The notes under the pieces were generated by a model, which saw nothing but the letters and a program-made list of their open reading frames with translations, ran no database searches and was not told the origin of the DNA. Below are positions 6,864-14,777 of a stretch of DNA of 17,466 bases, piece after piece (the first letter of the stretch is position 1; each line of letters opens with the position of its first letter). Origin of the DNA: Desulfobacterales bacterium (GTDB lineage Bacteria; Desulfobacterota; DSM-4660; Desulfatiglandales; Desulfatiglandaceae). The position numbers were made by a program, and so were the translations under genes. The DNA is taken from the NCBI GenBank assembly GCA_027061865.1, contig JAMOVZ010000015.1, forward strand, positions 1-17,466. The letters are read 5' to 3'.

Positions 6864-6923
6864 CCCCCGGCAAAACACACCTCCTGTCAGCACAAAAAGC
6901 AGGCGCGATTCTGCTCAGTGCCG

Positions 6924-6952
6924 TTTACATTATCAATTCTTTGGGATATAAG
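6924..6952 (+). promoter_or_regulatory. Candidate sigma70-type promoter of hisC
   Basis: TTTACA (6924-6929), a 17-bp spacer, then TATAAG (6947-6952), 5/6 matches at both boxes. The predicted transcription start near 6959 leaves a leader of about 33 nt before the ATG at 6992. It also argues against the upstream in-frame TTG at 6941 as the hisC start, because that codon lies inside the promoter. Confidence 0.6.
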
Positions 6953-6991
6953 GCTTTGCCAAAAAAGGGGTGCCGAAGGAGCAATGAAGCA

Positions 6992-8083
6992 ATGGAGAAA
7001 TTGACGCATGAGGGCATAGAGGGCCTGGTTCCGTACCCTCCAGGGAAACCCATTGAGGAACTTGAAAGAGAGCTGGGAATAAAGGGGAGCATAAAGTTGG
7101 CCTCCAACGAAAACCCCCTAGGCCCGTCCCCAAAGGCCCTTGAGGCCATAAAGGCCAAGCTCTCCACCCTAAATAGATACCCTGATGGAAGTGGTTATTA
7201 CCTCAAGGCCAGGCTTAGCGAAATGCTGAATGTTTACCCTGCCCAGATAATTCTGGGAAACGGCTCGAACGAGATAATAGAGCTCGCGGTTAGGACCTTT
7301 CTGCTCCCTGGGCAGGAGGCAATCCAGCCCTTCCCCACCTTCCTCGTGTATGAAAAGGTGGTGGCAGCTCAAGGCGGGCGTACGCTTTCAGTCCCCCTCA
7401 AGGGATTCTCAGTGGATCTCAATGGAATCTTGGATGCAATTACTGAAAAGACAAAACTCATCTTTTTGGCCAATCCTAACAACCCCACCGGATCGGCCTT
7501 TTACTTGGAGGATTTGAAGCCCTTTTTAGAAAATATACCTTCCAATACGGTGATCCTCCTAGATGAGGCATATATCGAATTCGCAACCGATCCAGCCGTG
7601 GCATCTGCTATAGAACTTGCCAATATATACCCCAACTTGATAGTGCTCAGGACGTTTTCCAAGTTATACGGCCTGGCAGGATTGAGGATTGGCTACGGAG
7701 TGAGCTCTCCCATGCTGGTGGATTACATGAACAGGGTAAGACAACCCTTTAACGCAAACACCTTGGCCCAGGCCGCTGCACTGGCCGCCCTGGATGATCA
7801 CGAATTTGTCTCCCGCACCTTGAAACTCACCAAAGAGGGGCTGAAATACATCAAGGACGAGTTAGACAAGATGGCCATAGAACACCACCCCACGCAAACC
7901 AATTTTTTCCTCATAAAAACACCCCTTGGCGGTGGGAAAACCTATGAGCGGATGCTTCGGAAAGGCGTGATAATCAGGTCCATGGAATCCTTTGGCCTCC
8001 CGGATTTCATTCGAATCAATGTGGGGCTGCCAGAAGAGAACCAGAAATTCATTCAGGCCTTTAAAGAGGTCCTAGGGCTGTGA
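6992..8083 (+). CDS. hisC: Histidinol-phosphate aminotransferase
   Basis: 363 residues, fold type I PLP aminotransferase. It transfers an amino group from glutamate to imidazole acetol phosphate in histidine synthesis, and homologues can also act on aromatic keto acids. It shows KLASNENPLGPSP, NPNNPTG (161-167), DEAYIEF (Asp191, Tyr194) and the PLP lysine in TFSKLYGLAGLRIGYG (Lys224). The C-terminal FIRINVGLPEEN with its substrate-carboxylate arginine is also present. The frame extends to a TTG at 6941, but ATG 6992 has GAAGGAG 10 nt upstream and gives the usual family length. Its stop overlaps the cmk start (GTGA). No other his genes are in view, so this is a detached his gene. Confidence 0.95.
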   Translation: MEKLTHEGIEGLVPYPPGKPIEELERELGIKGSIKLASNENPLGPSPKALEAIKAKLSTLNRYPDGSGYYLKARLSEMLNVYPAQIILGNGSNEIIELAVRTFLLPGQEAIQPFPTFLVYEKVVAAQGGRTLSVPLKGFSVDLNGILDAITEKTKLIFLANPNNPTGSAFYLEDLKPFLENIPSNTVILLDEAYIEFATDPAVASAIELANIYPNLIVLRTFSKLYGLAGLRIGYGVSSPMLVDYMNRVRQPFNANTLAQAAALAALDDHEFVSRTLKLTKEGLKYIKDELDKMAIEHHPTQTNFFLIKTPLGGGKTYERMLRKGVIIRSMESFGLPDFIRINVGLPEENQKFIQAFKEVLGL

Positions 8084-8763
8084 GAAAAGGCCAAAGACAC
8101 ATCATAACCATTGATGGGCCGGCAGGGGCGGGGAAAAGCACCATATCAAGACTGCTAGCCCGCCACCTGGGCTACCTTTACCTTGACACTGGGGCCATGT
8201 ACAGGGCGGTAGCCCTTGCAGCTCGGAGACGGGGGCTCAATGAATCGGACACTTCTGCCATCGTCAAACTTGCCAATTCCGTATCTCTCCGCTTTATCGG
8301 AGATCCGGAGGATCCCAAAATCCTGCTGTGGGACAAAGACGTAAGCCGGGAGATCCGCACCCCTGAGATGGATATGCTCTCATCTTCCGTCTCCAAGATC
8401 CCCGAAGTACGACAAGCCCTGGTAGGGATTCAAAGGCAAATGGGGCTCTCTCATGACCTGGTGGCTGAAGGAAGGGACATGGGAACCGTGGTATTCCCTC
8501 ATGCAAGGGACAAGTTTTTCCTTACCGCTTCAACAGAGGTGAGAGCCCGTAGGAGATATAAAGAGAGAAGGGAGAGGGGAGAAGAGATTTCTCTTGATTC
8601 GGTAATAACAGAGATTGAAAGCCGGGACTTGCAGGACAGCTCCAGAGCAGTGGCGCCTCTTCGGCCTTCCCCTGAGGCCATTGTCATAGATACCTCTGAG
8701 ATGGATATTGGAGAGGTATTGGAAGTGATTCTTATGGAAATCAGGCCCCGGGAGGGGGAATGA
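8080..8763 (+). CDS. cmk: Cytidylate kinase
   Basis: 227 residues, standard for bacterial CMP kinase. It phosphorylates CMP and dCMP with ATP in nucleotide salvage. The P-loop DGPAGAGKST (12-21), the CMP-binding segment LDTGAMYRAVAL, AEGRDMGTVVFPHA and the lid region RARRRYKER are all present. The GTG start (8080-8082) overlaps the hisC stop as GTGA and has AAAGAGGT about 10 nt upstream, so the genes are translationally coupled. The cmk-rpsA order that follows is widespread in bacteria. Confidence 0.96.
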   Translation: MRKGQRHIITIDGPAGAGKSTISRLLARHLGYLYLDTGAMYRAVALAARRRGLNESDTSAIVKLANSVSLRFIGDPEDPKILLWDKDVSREIRTPEMDMLSSSVSKIPEVRQALVGIQRQMGLSHDLVAEGRDMGTVVFPHARDKFFLTASTEVRARRRYKERRERGEEISLDSVITEIESRDLQDSSRAVAPLRPSPEAIVIDTSEMDIGEVLEVILMEIRPREGE

Positions 8764-8782
8764 GCCCCTGTTGATGCGGATT

Positions 8783-8812
8783 TTGTGGGAAATTAAAGGT
8801 TGAAACTATTTT
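8783..8812 (+). promoter_or_regulatory. Weak candidate promoter for rpsA
   Basis: TTGTGG (8783-8788), an 18-bp spacer, then TATTTT (8807-8812); 4/6 matches at each box. It would give a leader of about 85 nt that includes the hairpin at 8848-8870. The 141-bp gap after cmk makes an rpsA-proximal promoter plausible, but this specific site is weak. Confidence 0.3.
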
Positions 8813-8847
8813 TTGCATATGGTAATTGTGCGAATTTGAGTCTTTTG

Positions 8848-8870
8848 ACTTGTCTAGCCAGGAGACAAGT
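8848..8870 (+). promoter_or_regulatory. Hairpin in the rpsA leader
   Basis: ACTTGTCT (8848-8855) and AGACAAGT (8863-8870) form a perfect 8-bp stem around a 7-nt loop, 34 nt before the rpsA ATG. There is no T-run, so it is not an intrinsic terminator of cmk. rpsA is autoregulated through leader structure in Escherichia coli; a similar role here is inference. Confidence 0.4.
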
Positions 8871-8904
8871 GTGAGGAAATTTGATTGGGGGGTACTTAGT
8901 CTTG

Positions 8905-10878
8905 ATGGAAAAAGCAACAGAGGAAATGAATCAACAAACCAATTTGGACCAAGAACCAGGAGACAAAGAAGGGGAAACAATAACAGAACAAATCACACCT
9001 GAACAGACCGAAAGCACGCCGCCAGCATCCAGCCTAGAGGAATCTCAAGAAACAGAAAACTTCATGGAACTTTATGAAGAAAGCCTCAAGAGCATTCAAG
9101 AAGGGGAGGTTGTCACAGGCCAGATCGTTCACATTGACAAGGAATATGTGCTGGTTGACATCGGCTACAAATCTGAAGGCCAGATTCCCATCCGGGAATT
9201 CCTGGACGAAGATGGAAACTTGACCGCGAAGGTGGGCGACAATGTGGATGTGCTCCTGGAAAGGAAGGAAGACGACGAGGGAGTGATCTTCCTCTCAAAA
9301 GAAAAGGCATCCAAGATCAAGGTCTGGGATAAGATAAAAGAAATCTATGAGCGTGACGGAACCATCAAGGGGACTATTGTATCCAGGGTGAAGGGGGGTT
9401 TTTCCGTGGATGTGGGTCTGCCCGCATTCCTACCTGGCTCCCAGGTGGACTTACGGCCCGTAAGGGACATGGACGCCTTGGTAGGCACTGAGCACGAATT
9501 TAAAATAGTTAAATACAATAGACGCCGCGGAAACATAGTGCTGTCCAGGCGGGCCTTGCTGGAGGCAGAAAGAATGGCCCTCCGGGAAAAGACCCTTGCC
9601 ATATTGGAAGAGGGTGCAGTGTTAGAAGGCACGGTCAAAAACATAACCGATTACGGTCTCTTTATTGATCTGGGGGGGATAGATGGCCTTGTCCACATTA
9701 CTGACATGTCGTGGGGCCGAGTGGGGCACCCTTCAGAACATTACAAGATAGGAGATAGGATAACAGTCAAGGTCCTTCAATTTGACCGGGAAAAGGAGCG
9801 GGTCTCCTTGGGCATAAAACAGCTCACTCCTGACCCTTGGCTCAATGCAGACGAAAAATACCCTATAGGCACAAAGATCGTTGGGCGCGTAGTGAGCCTT
9901 ACTGATTATGGGGCTTTTGTAGAAGTAGAGCCTGGTGTGGAAGGGCTTATTCATGTCTCTGAGATGTCCTGGACAAGGAGGATACGTCATCCATCCCAAA
10001 TCTTGAAGGTGGGGGATCAAGTGGAGGCCGTTGTCCTCAACATCGATGTGGACAGGAAGAGGATATCCTTGGGAATGAAGCAGGTGGAGCCCAACCCTTG
10101 GGATGTGATAGCGGAGAAGTATCCAGTGGGGACCACCATTGAAGGAAAGATAAAGAACATAACCGACTTTGGTATCTTCATAGGCATTGACGAAGGCATT
10201 GACGGTTTGGTCCACATCTCTGATATCTCTTGGACCAAAAGGATCAAGCATCCCTCAGAGCTTTACAAAAAAGGCCAAGAGGTTCAAGCCATCGTCCTTA
10301 ACATCGACAAGGAAAACGAGAGGTTTTCCCTTGGGATCAAGCAGCTCACTCCAGACCCATGGCTGGAAATCCCTAACAAATACAAGCCCGGAACCCGTGT
10401 AACCGGCACCATAACTAACATCACAGACTTCGGGATCTTTGTTGAACTGGAAGAGGGCATAGAAGGCCTTATCCATGTCTCAGAAATTCCCAGGGACAAA
10501 AAAGGGAACCCTCTTTCCAAGTATCAGATTGATGATGTAATCCAGGCCCAAGTGATCCACGTCTCTGCAGATGAGAAAAAGATAGGGCTTTCATTGAAAA
10601 AGCTGGAAGAGCGTGCTGAGAAAGACTCGTTCCGAAGCTATCTGAGCTCCCGCAAGGAGGCGACATCCAGTCTAGGCGAGCTGCTGCGGGAGGAGATGAT
10701 GAACTTGCAAAGGCAACTCCAGGCCCAACAATCCCAAGGGCCAGAGGAAGAAGCCCAAGAAACAGCCTCAAGCCTTGAACAAGAGCCCCCTTCAGAGGCG
10801 CCCCCCCATGAGGAGGACTCAAAAGTTCCTGCTGCTGAAGCCCAAGCTCAGGCCGAGGGGGGCAAAGAATCTGAGTAA
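8905..10878 (+). CDS. rpsA: 30S ribosomal protein S1
   Basis: 657 residues with six S1 (OB-fold) domains, starting near residues 67, 150, 236, 321, 408 and 495. Domains 3-6 repeat at about 87 residues and share the signatures NITDYGLFI, GLIHVSEMSW and SLGIKQL. Domains 1-2 are divergent, as expected for the ribosome-binding half. S1 helps the 30S subunit bind and unfold mRNA. Two additions stand out: an acidic Glu/Gln/Thr-rich N-terminal stretch of about 60 residues, and a low-complexity Glu/Ala/Gln/Pro tail after residue 572. Both are probably disordered. The frame extends to a TTG at 8881; ATG 8905 is preferred, with GGGGGGT upstream, though the spacing is long. It lies downstream of cmk and 9 bp before sppA. 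Confidence 0.96.
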   Translation: MEKATEEMNQQTNLDQEPGDKEGETITEQITPEQTESTPPASSLEESQETENFMELYEESLKSIQEGEVVTGQIVHIDKEYVLVDIGYKSEGQIPIREFLDEDGNLTAKVGDNVDVLLERKEDDEGVIFLSKEKASKIKVWDKIKEIYERDGTIKGTIVSRVKGGFSVDVGLPAFLPGSQVDLRPVRDMDALVGTEHEFKIVKYNRRRGNIVLSRRALLEAERMALREKTLAILEEGAVLEGTVKNITDYGLFIDLGGIDGLVHITDMSWGRVGHPSEHYKIGDRITVKVLQFDREKERVSLGIKQLTPDPWLNADEKYPIGTKIVGRVVSLTDYGAFVEVEPGVEGLIHVSEMSWTRRIRHPSQILKVGDQVEAVVLNIDVDRKRISLGMKQVEPNPWDVIAEKYPVGTTIEGKIKNITDFGIFIGIDEGIDGLVHISDISWTKRIKHPSELYKKGQEVQAIVLNIDKENERFSLGIKQLTPDPWLEIPNKYKPGTRVTGTITNITDFGIFVELEEGIEGLIHVSEIPRDKKGNPLSKYQIDDVIQAQVIHVSADEKKIGLSLKKLEERAEKDSFRSYLSSRKEATSSLGELLREEMMNLQRQLQAQQSQGPEEEAQETASSLEQEPPSEAPPHEEDSKVPAAEAQAQAEGGKESE

Positions 10879-10887
10879 AGGACCATT

Positions 10888-11802
10888 ATGGCCCAAAAAA
10901 AGCGTCCCCTCCTTACTGTGTTCATAATATTAGGCTTGGTGGGCCTTTTTCTGGGCACCTTGTCCGTGGTGGCCTTAAAATTTTTGGCCCCTTCCAAAAA
11001 ACTGGCCTTTGGTGAAAAGATCGGGGTAATCCCTGTAGAAGGCCCCATCACCAGCCCTGAGGAGACGATCAACCAATTGGTGAGGTTCAGGGAGGATGGC
11101 TCCATTAAGGCCATCATCCTGAGAATAAACAGCCCGGGAGGCGGGGTCGGCCCCTCTCAAGAAATTTACAGGGAGATCAGAAAGACCATCAAAAAGAAAA
11201 AGGTGATCGCCTCACTGGGTGGTGTGGCAGCCTCGGGAGGGTATTACATTGCTTCTGCCGCTGACAAAATTGTAGCTAATCCCGGAACCCTTACCGGCAG
11301 CATCGGCGTGATTATGCAATTTGTGGGCTTCCACGAACTCCTTAAAAAGATTGGTGTCAAAATGGAAGTGGTAAAAAGTGGGGAGTTTAAAGACATTGGC
11401 TCCCCTCACAGGCCGCTTACCGAAAGGGAAAAGGCCTTGCTTCAAGGCCTCATCGCAAATATTCAGGATCAATTCGTCAAGGCCGTGGCAAAAGGACGGG
11501 GGCTTTCTGAAGAAAAGGTTAGAAAGATTGCTGATGGCCGTATACTCTCAGGGGCCCAAGCAAAAGAGCTGGGGCTGGTTGATGAGCTGGGAAACTTCCG
11601 CGACGCCGTGGAGCTTGCAAAACAGATGGCAGGCCTCAAGGGGAAGGTCTCTTTGGTTTATCCCAGGGGCAAGGAAATTGATTTTTGGGATCTCATCTTT
11701 AAAGGCATGGCGAGGGCGGCACTGAAAGTGCTTCACACTTACACTTCAAAAGTGCAATACATCTGGTGGCCCTCCTCTTACGGGCTTACCGAAAGCAACT
11801 GA
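10888..11802 (+). CDS. sppA: Signal peptide peptidase SppA (S49 family)
   Basis: 304 residues, the short SppA form with one catalytic domain. It is a membrane-anchored protease that degrades cleaved signal peptides. A basic start (MAQKKRP) and a hydrophobic helix (about 8-30) form an N-in membrane anchor with the protease domain outside. INSPGGGVGPS is the oxyanion region. Ser116 in GGVAASGGYYIA is the nucleophile and Lys168 in EFKDIGS the general base. Their 52-residue spacing fits known SppA enzymes. Conserved LTGSIGVI is present. AAAGGA lies 6 nt before the ATG, and the gene starts 9 bp after rpsA, so it is probably in the same transcript. Its 3' end overlaps the convergent yciO gene by 17 bp. 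Confidence 0.95.
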   Translation: MAQKKRPLLTVFIILGLVGLFLGTLSVVALKFLAPSKKLAFGEKIGVIPVEGPITSPEETINQLVRFREDGSIKAIILRINSPGGGVGPSQEIYREIRKTIKKKKVIASLGGVAASGGYYIASAADKIVANPGTLTGSIGVIMQFVGFHELLKKIGVKMEVVKSGEFKDIGSPHRPLTEREKALLQGLIANIQDQFVKAVAKGRGLSEEKVRKIADGRILSGAQAKELGLVDELGNFRDAVELAKQMAGLKGKVSLVYPRGKEIDFWDLIFKGMARAALKVLHTYTSKVQYIWWPSSYGLTESN

Positions 11803-12406
11803 CATCCCCCTTCCCTTCCCTGATCACTACGGGTTCGTCGTCAATCAAGGAAACCACGGAGGAAGGACTTGGATAGAGAGGGCCGCCGTCCACGATCAGG
11901 TCCAGTTGGCCGTTGTAGGCCTCTCTTATGGCCTCAGGGGCATGGTAACCGGCGCTAGTGCTGATAATAGGTCTCCCCAATGTCTTCACTATGGCAAGAC
12001 ATATGTCATTGTCAGGCACACGAATACCCACAGTCTTTCGCTTGGTGAGCATTATCTTTGGCACTAATCTCGTGCCTTCCAAAACAAATGTGTAAGGGCC
12101 TGGAAGCAGCCTTTTCATGGTCTTATAAGCATAGTTGCTAACCTTTGCATAGCGACTGATCTCTTTTAGGCTGTCGCAGACAAAGGAAAAGGGTTTCTTT
12201 AGTGGCCGATTTTTCAGCCGATATATCATCTGGATGGCCTTTTTGTTGTAAAGGTCGCATCCAATGCCGTAAAAGGTATCAGTGGGGTAGGCTATTATAC
12301 CCCCTTGATCCAGGACCTCGCAGACCTTTCTGATGAGGCGCTGCTGAGGATTCTCTGGATTTATGGCCAAGATGGGTGGCTTTTTCTTACCGCCTTTGTT
12401 ACTCAA
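11786..12406 (-). CDS. yciO: YrdC/Sua5-superfamily protein, YciO-like (threonylcarbamoyl-AMP synthase family)
   Basis: 206 residues. The superfamily makes threonylcarbamoyl-AMP for the tRNA t6A37 modification. This protein resembles the YciO branch: NPENPQQRLI near the start, GGIIAYPTDTFYGIGC, RKTVGIRVP, VDGG and a closing VVIREGKGDV. The K-x-R element is present (Lys65-Asn66-Arg67), but the S-x-N element of TsaC/Sua5 reads STSAG (Gly153), so catalytic strength is uncertain. The start is TTG at 12406-12404 with TGGAG about 9 nt upstream; no ATG fits. It converges on sppA (17-bp overlap) and diverges from the prepilin peptidase with only 23 bp between starts. If a separate TsaC/Sua5 exists in this genome, YciO may have another role. 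Confidence 0.88.
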   Translation of the reverse strand: MSNKGGKKKPPILAINPENPQQRLIRKVCEVLDQGGIIAYPTDTFYGIGCDLYNKKAIQMIYRLKNRPLKKPFSFVCDSLKEISRYAKVSNYAYKTMKRLLPGPYTFVLEGTRLVPKIMLTKRKTVGIRVPDNDICLAIVKTLGRPIISTSAGYHAPEAIREAYNGQLDLIVDGGPLYPSPSSVVSLIDDEPVVIREGKGDVSCFR

Positions 12407-12429
12407 CTCTTTTTTCTCCAGGATCGGAT

Positions 12430-13206
12430 ATGGATTTACCTGTTATATGGCAGATTTTTTCACTTCTTTTCGGCCTGGCCTTGGGTTCTTTCGCCAATGT
12501 CTGCATCTGGCGCATTCCTCAGGGAAAATCCTTGGCCTCCCCACCCTCATCCTGCCCTCGCTGCGGCACCCATATTAAGTTCTATGATAACATTCCCATT
12601 TTAAGCTATATCCTGCTCAAGGGCAAATGCAGGCAATGCAGCGCCCCTATTCCCATTCATTACCCAATGGTGGAAGCCCTCATGGGTTTGTTGAGCCTGG
12701 CCCTCTTTATCAGATACGGCCTTTCATATCAATATTTGCTCTACCTTGCCTTTCTTGGCTCCCTGCTGGTTATTACATTTATTGACCTCCACCACCAGAT
12801 AATTCCGGATGTGATCTCCCTTCCCGGGATCGTGGTGGGATTCTTGGCCTCTCTGCTACCCGGAGCACCCTCTTGGGCCGACTCTGTAATAGGCATCTTG
12901 GCTGGGGGTTTGGGGCTTTTTTTGGTGGCATGGGGGTTTAAAGTGCTCACGGGAAAAGAAGGAATGGGCGGGGGAGACATCAAGCTGCTGGCAATGATAG
13001 GGGCCTGGATGGGATGGAGAGCCTTGCCCTTTGTGGTGCTTATATCATCTGTAAGTGGAACCATAATTGGAGCAGGAGCCCTGCTTGTGGCAGGAAAGAG
13101 CATGGGAAGCCGCATCCCATTTGGACCATTCTTGGCCTTAGGCGCGGTGATCTACTTCTTTTTTGGCTCCAGATTGATCAATTTTTACTTGAGCTTATTG
13201 GCGTGA
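12430..13206 (+). CDS. pilD: Type IV prepilin peptidase / N-methyltransferase
   Basis: 258 residues, polytopic inner-membrane aspartyl protease (A24) that cleaves type IV prepilin or type II secretion pseudopilin leaders and methylates the new N-terminus. The methyltransferase domain has both zinc CXXC pairs (Cys42/Cys45 and Cys67/Cys70). The protease aspartates are Asp119 in FIDLHHQIIPD and Asp173 in GMGGGDIKLL. The frame is open from 12376, but ATG 12430 has AGGA 6 nt upstream and restores the usual N-terminus (IWQIFSLLFGLALGSFANVCIWRIP). Its stop overlaps by 3 bases a GTG in the next gene's frame, suggesting an operon with the sensor kinase and regulator. Confidence 0.95.
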   Translation: MDLPVIWQIFSLLFGLALGSFANVCIWRIPQGKSLASPPSSCPRCGTHIKFYDNIPILSYILLKGKCRQCSAPIPIHYPMVEALMGLLSLALFIRYGLSYQYLLYLAFLGSLLVITFIDLHHQIIPDVISLPGIVVGFLASLLPGAPSWADSVIGILAGGLGLFLVAWGFKVLTGKEGMGGGDIKLLAMIGAWMGWRALPFVVLISSVSGTIIGAGALLVAGKSMGSRIPFGPFLALGAVIYFFFGSRLINFYLSLLA

Positions 13207-13217
13207 GGAGGAAAGGC

Positions 13218-14777
13218 GTGGGCGGGGGCTTTTACAGCTTAAGGACCACGATTCTCCTCTACCTTGCTGTCTTAATCATTTCTGCAATGCTGCTGATCAA
13301 TGTGGTGATGCTGAAATTCATGGAGCGCGACCTGCTTGAAGAGCGCTTGAGGACAGGAAAGAGCCTCGTAATTGCCATTTCTCAGGTGGTTGGCCCGGCC
13401 ATTTTAAGAACAAAAGATAGTATGAGCTCAACTGCCTCTCCCCTATCAAAGCTTGATCTGAAGGTCATGGCCAGGGAGTCAAGATTCCCCGACATGATGG
13501 TCCATGACAGTAAAGGCAGGGAGCTAGTCTCTATCGGGGCCTGGGGGCAAGAAAAAGGGCGGGCCCTTTTAATATCCAGGCAGGCTACATCGCTCGGCGA
13601 GTGGAATTTTGAATTTAGTGGCAGCACATGGGGTGTGATCTGGTTTGCCCCTCAATATCTTACGGTCTCTGCCCCCCTGGAGCAGGGTGGCTTGATACTG
13701 GGGGCAGTCACCATACGTTCTCACCTCCAAGACATATACGGGAGATTGAGGAAATCGGAACGCGTCATACTCATATACATAGTCCTAAACAGTATGGTGC
13801 TTTTAGCCTTCGGCGTCTACTTGCTCTCTAGAAGCGTCATAAGGCCCATAAACAAGCTCCTTCAGATAACTGAAGAGTTCCACCTGAAAGATACCTTCTC
13901 ACTCCCCCCCCAGCCTCTCCACAACGAAATGGGCCAGTTATACCGCTCGCTAAATATGATGTTGAAGAGGTTGGACGAAAACAGGGCGGAACTGAGGCGG
14001 CATATCAAGAAGCTAGAGCGCACCAACCAGGCATTGGAAAAGGCACAAGAAGAGATTATCCGCTCTGAGAAGCTGGCATCTGTGGGAAGACTTGCAACAG
14101 GTATAGCCCATGAAATAGGAAATCCCATAGGCATAGTGCTCGGCTACCTGGATCTGTTGAAGCGCCAACAGCTGGATGAGGCCGAGGCAAGGGATTCATT
14201 AGAGCGCATGGAAACTGAGATCGCCAGGATCAACACCATAATAAGGCAGCTACTGGACTTTGCAAGACCCATGGATGGGGAAAAAAGGCCTGTCAGCGTA
14301 AACAGCCTCATTCGGGATACACTAGAAATGATGCGGCCCCAGCCCATGATGAGGGAAATAGAAATCAGCACCAATCTAAGGGCCGCAAGGGACACGGTGC
14401 TCGCCACCCCGAATCAGTTGAAACAGGTTTTTTTAAATATCCTTATGAACGCTACCGATGCAATCAATGAGCTTTCAGCTCAAAGTGAGACAAGCCGTAA
14501 AGGCCTTATCACTGTAGAGACCAAGAATGATTCAGAAAATATAGAGATCATCTTCCGGGACAATGGGATTGGTATCCCGGAAAAAGACCTTACACACATA
14601 TTTGACCCCTTTTTCACCACCAAAGAGCCTGGCAAAGGCACTGGCTTGGGACTTTCCGTGTCTTACAGCATTGTGGAATCCCTCGGCGGCTCAATAGAGG
14701 CCCGAAGCCAGGGCTCGGGCACAGAGATAGTGGTGAGGTTACCTATTTTCCATGGCAATGAACCACACGATAAATAA
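13218..14777 (+). CDS. Membrane sensor histidine kinase (NtrB-type, HAMP)
   Basis: 519 residues. Transmembrane helices lie at about 11-33 and 183-203 around a roughly 145-residue extracytoplasmic sensor region, followed by HAMP (204-256) and a short coiled coil (about 255-285). The HisKA box is SEKLASVGRLATGIAHEIGNP with phospho-acceptor His298. The ATPase domain shows N box NILMNATDAI, G1 DNGIGIP, F box FDPFFTTK and G2 GTGLGLS. It should autophosphorylate and pass phosphate to the downstream regulator. The open frame reaches back to 13014 inside pilD. GTG 13218 is chosen because AGGAGG lies just upstream with good spacing and the first helix then starts at once; GTG 13203 is an alternative. 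The signal is unknown. Confidence 0.93.
   Translation: MGGGFYSLRTTILLYLAVLIISAMLLINVVMLKFMERDLLEERLRTGKSLVIAISQVVGPAILRTKDSMSSTASPLSKLDLKVMARESRFPDMMVHDSKGRELVSIGAWGQEKGRALLISRQATSLGEWNFEFSGSTWGVIWFAPQYLTVSAPLEQGGLILGAVTIRSHLQDIYGRLRKSERVILIYIVLNSMVLLAFGVYLLSRSVIRPINKLLQITEEFHLKDTFSLPPQPLHNEMGQLYRSLNMMLKRLDENRAELRRHIKKLERTNQALEKAQEEIIRSEKLASVGRLATGIAHEIGNPIGIVLGYLDLLKRQQLDEAEARDSLERMETEIARINTIIRQLLDFARPMDGEKRPVSVNSLIRDTLEMMRPQPMMREIEISTNLRAARDTVLATPNQLKQVFLNILMNATDAINELSAQSETSRKGLITVETKNDSENIEIIFRDNGIGIPEKDLTHIFDPFFTTKEPGKGTGLGLSVSYSIVESLGGSIEARSQGSGTEIVVRLPIFHGNEPHDK

Noticed and set aside
6941..6991. Upstream extension of hisC from a TTG at 6941
   Set aside because: The TTG overlaps the candidate promoter spacer and -10 box and has no ribosome-binding site, whereas ATG 6992 has GAAGGAG 10 nt upstream.
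9733..10251. 172-codon minus-strand frame inside rpsA
   Set aside because: It is opposite the repeated S1 domains, which create a long shadow frame; there is no domain or start signal.
9613..10620. Approximately 260-bp repeats in this stretch as a DNA repeat array
   Set aside because: They are the duplicated S1 protein domains of rpsA with diverged DNA, not a nucleotide repeat or CRISPR.
12376..12429. Earlier ATG for the prepilin peptidase
   Set aside because: It would overlap the divergent yciO coding region, and the extra 18 residues do not match the family N-terminus; ATG 12430 has AGGA 6 nt upstream.
13014..13217. Long N-terminal extension of the sensor kinase inside pilD
   Set aside because: It is the out-of-frame shadow of pilD; the extra residues look non-protein-like, and GTG 13218 has a strong AGGAGG upstream.
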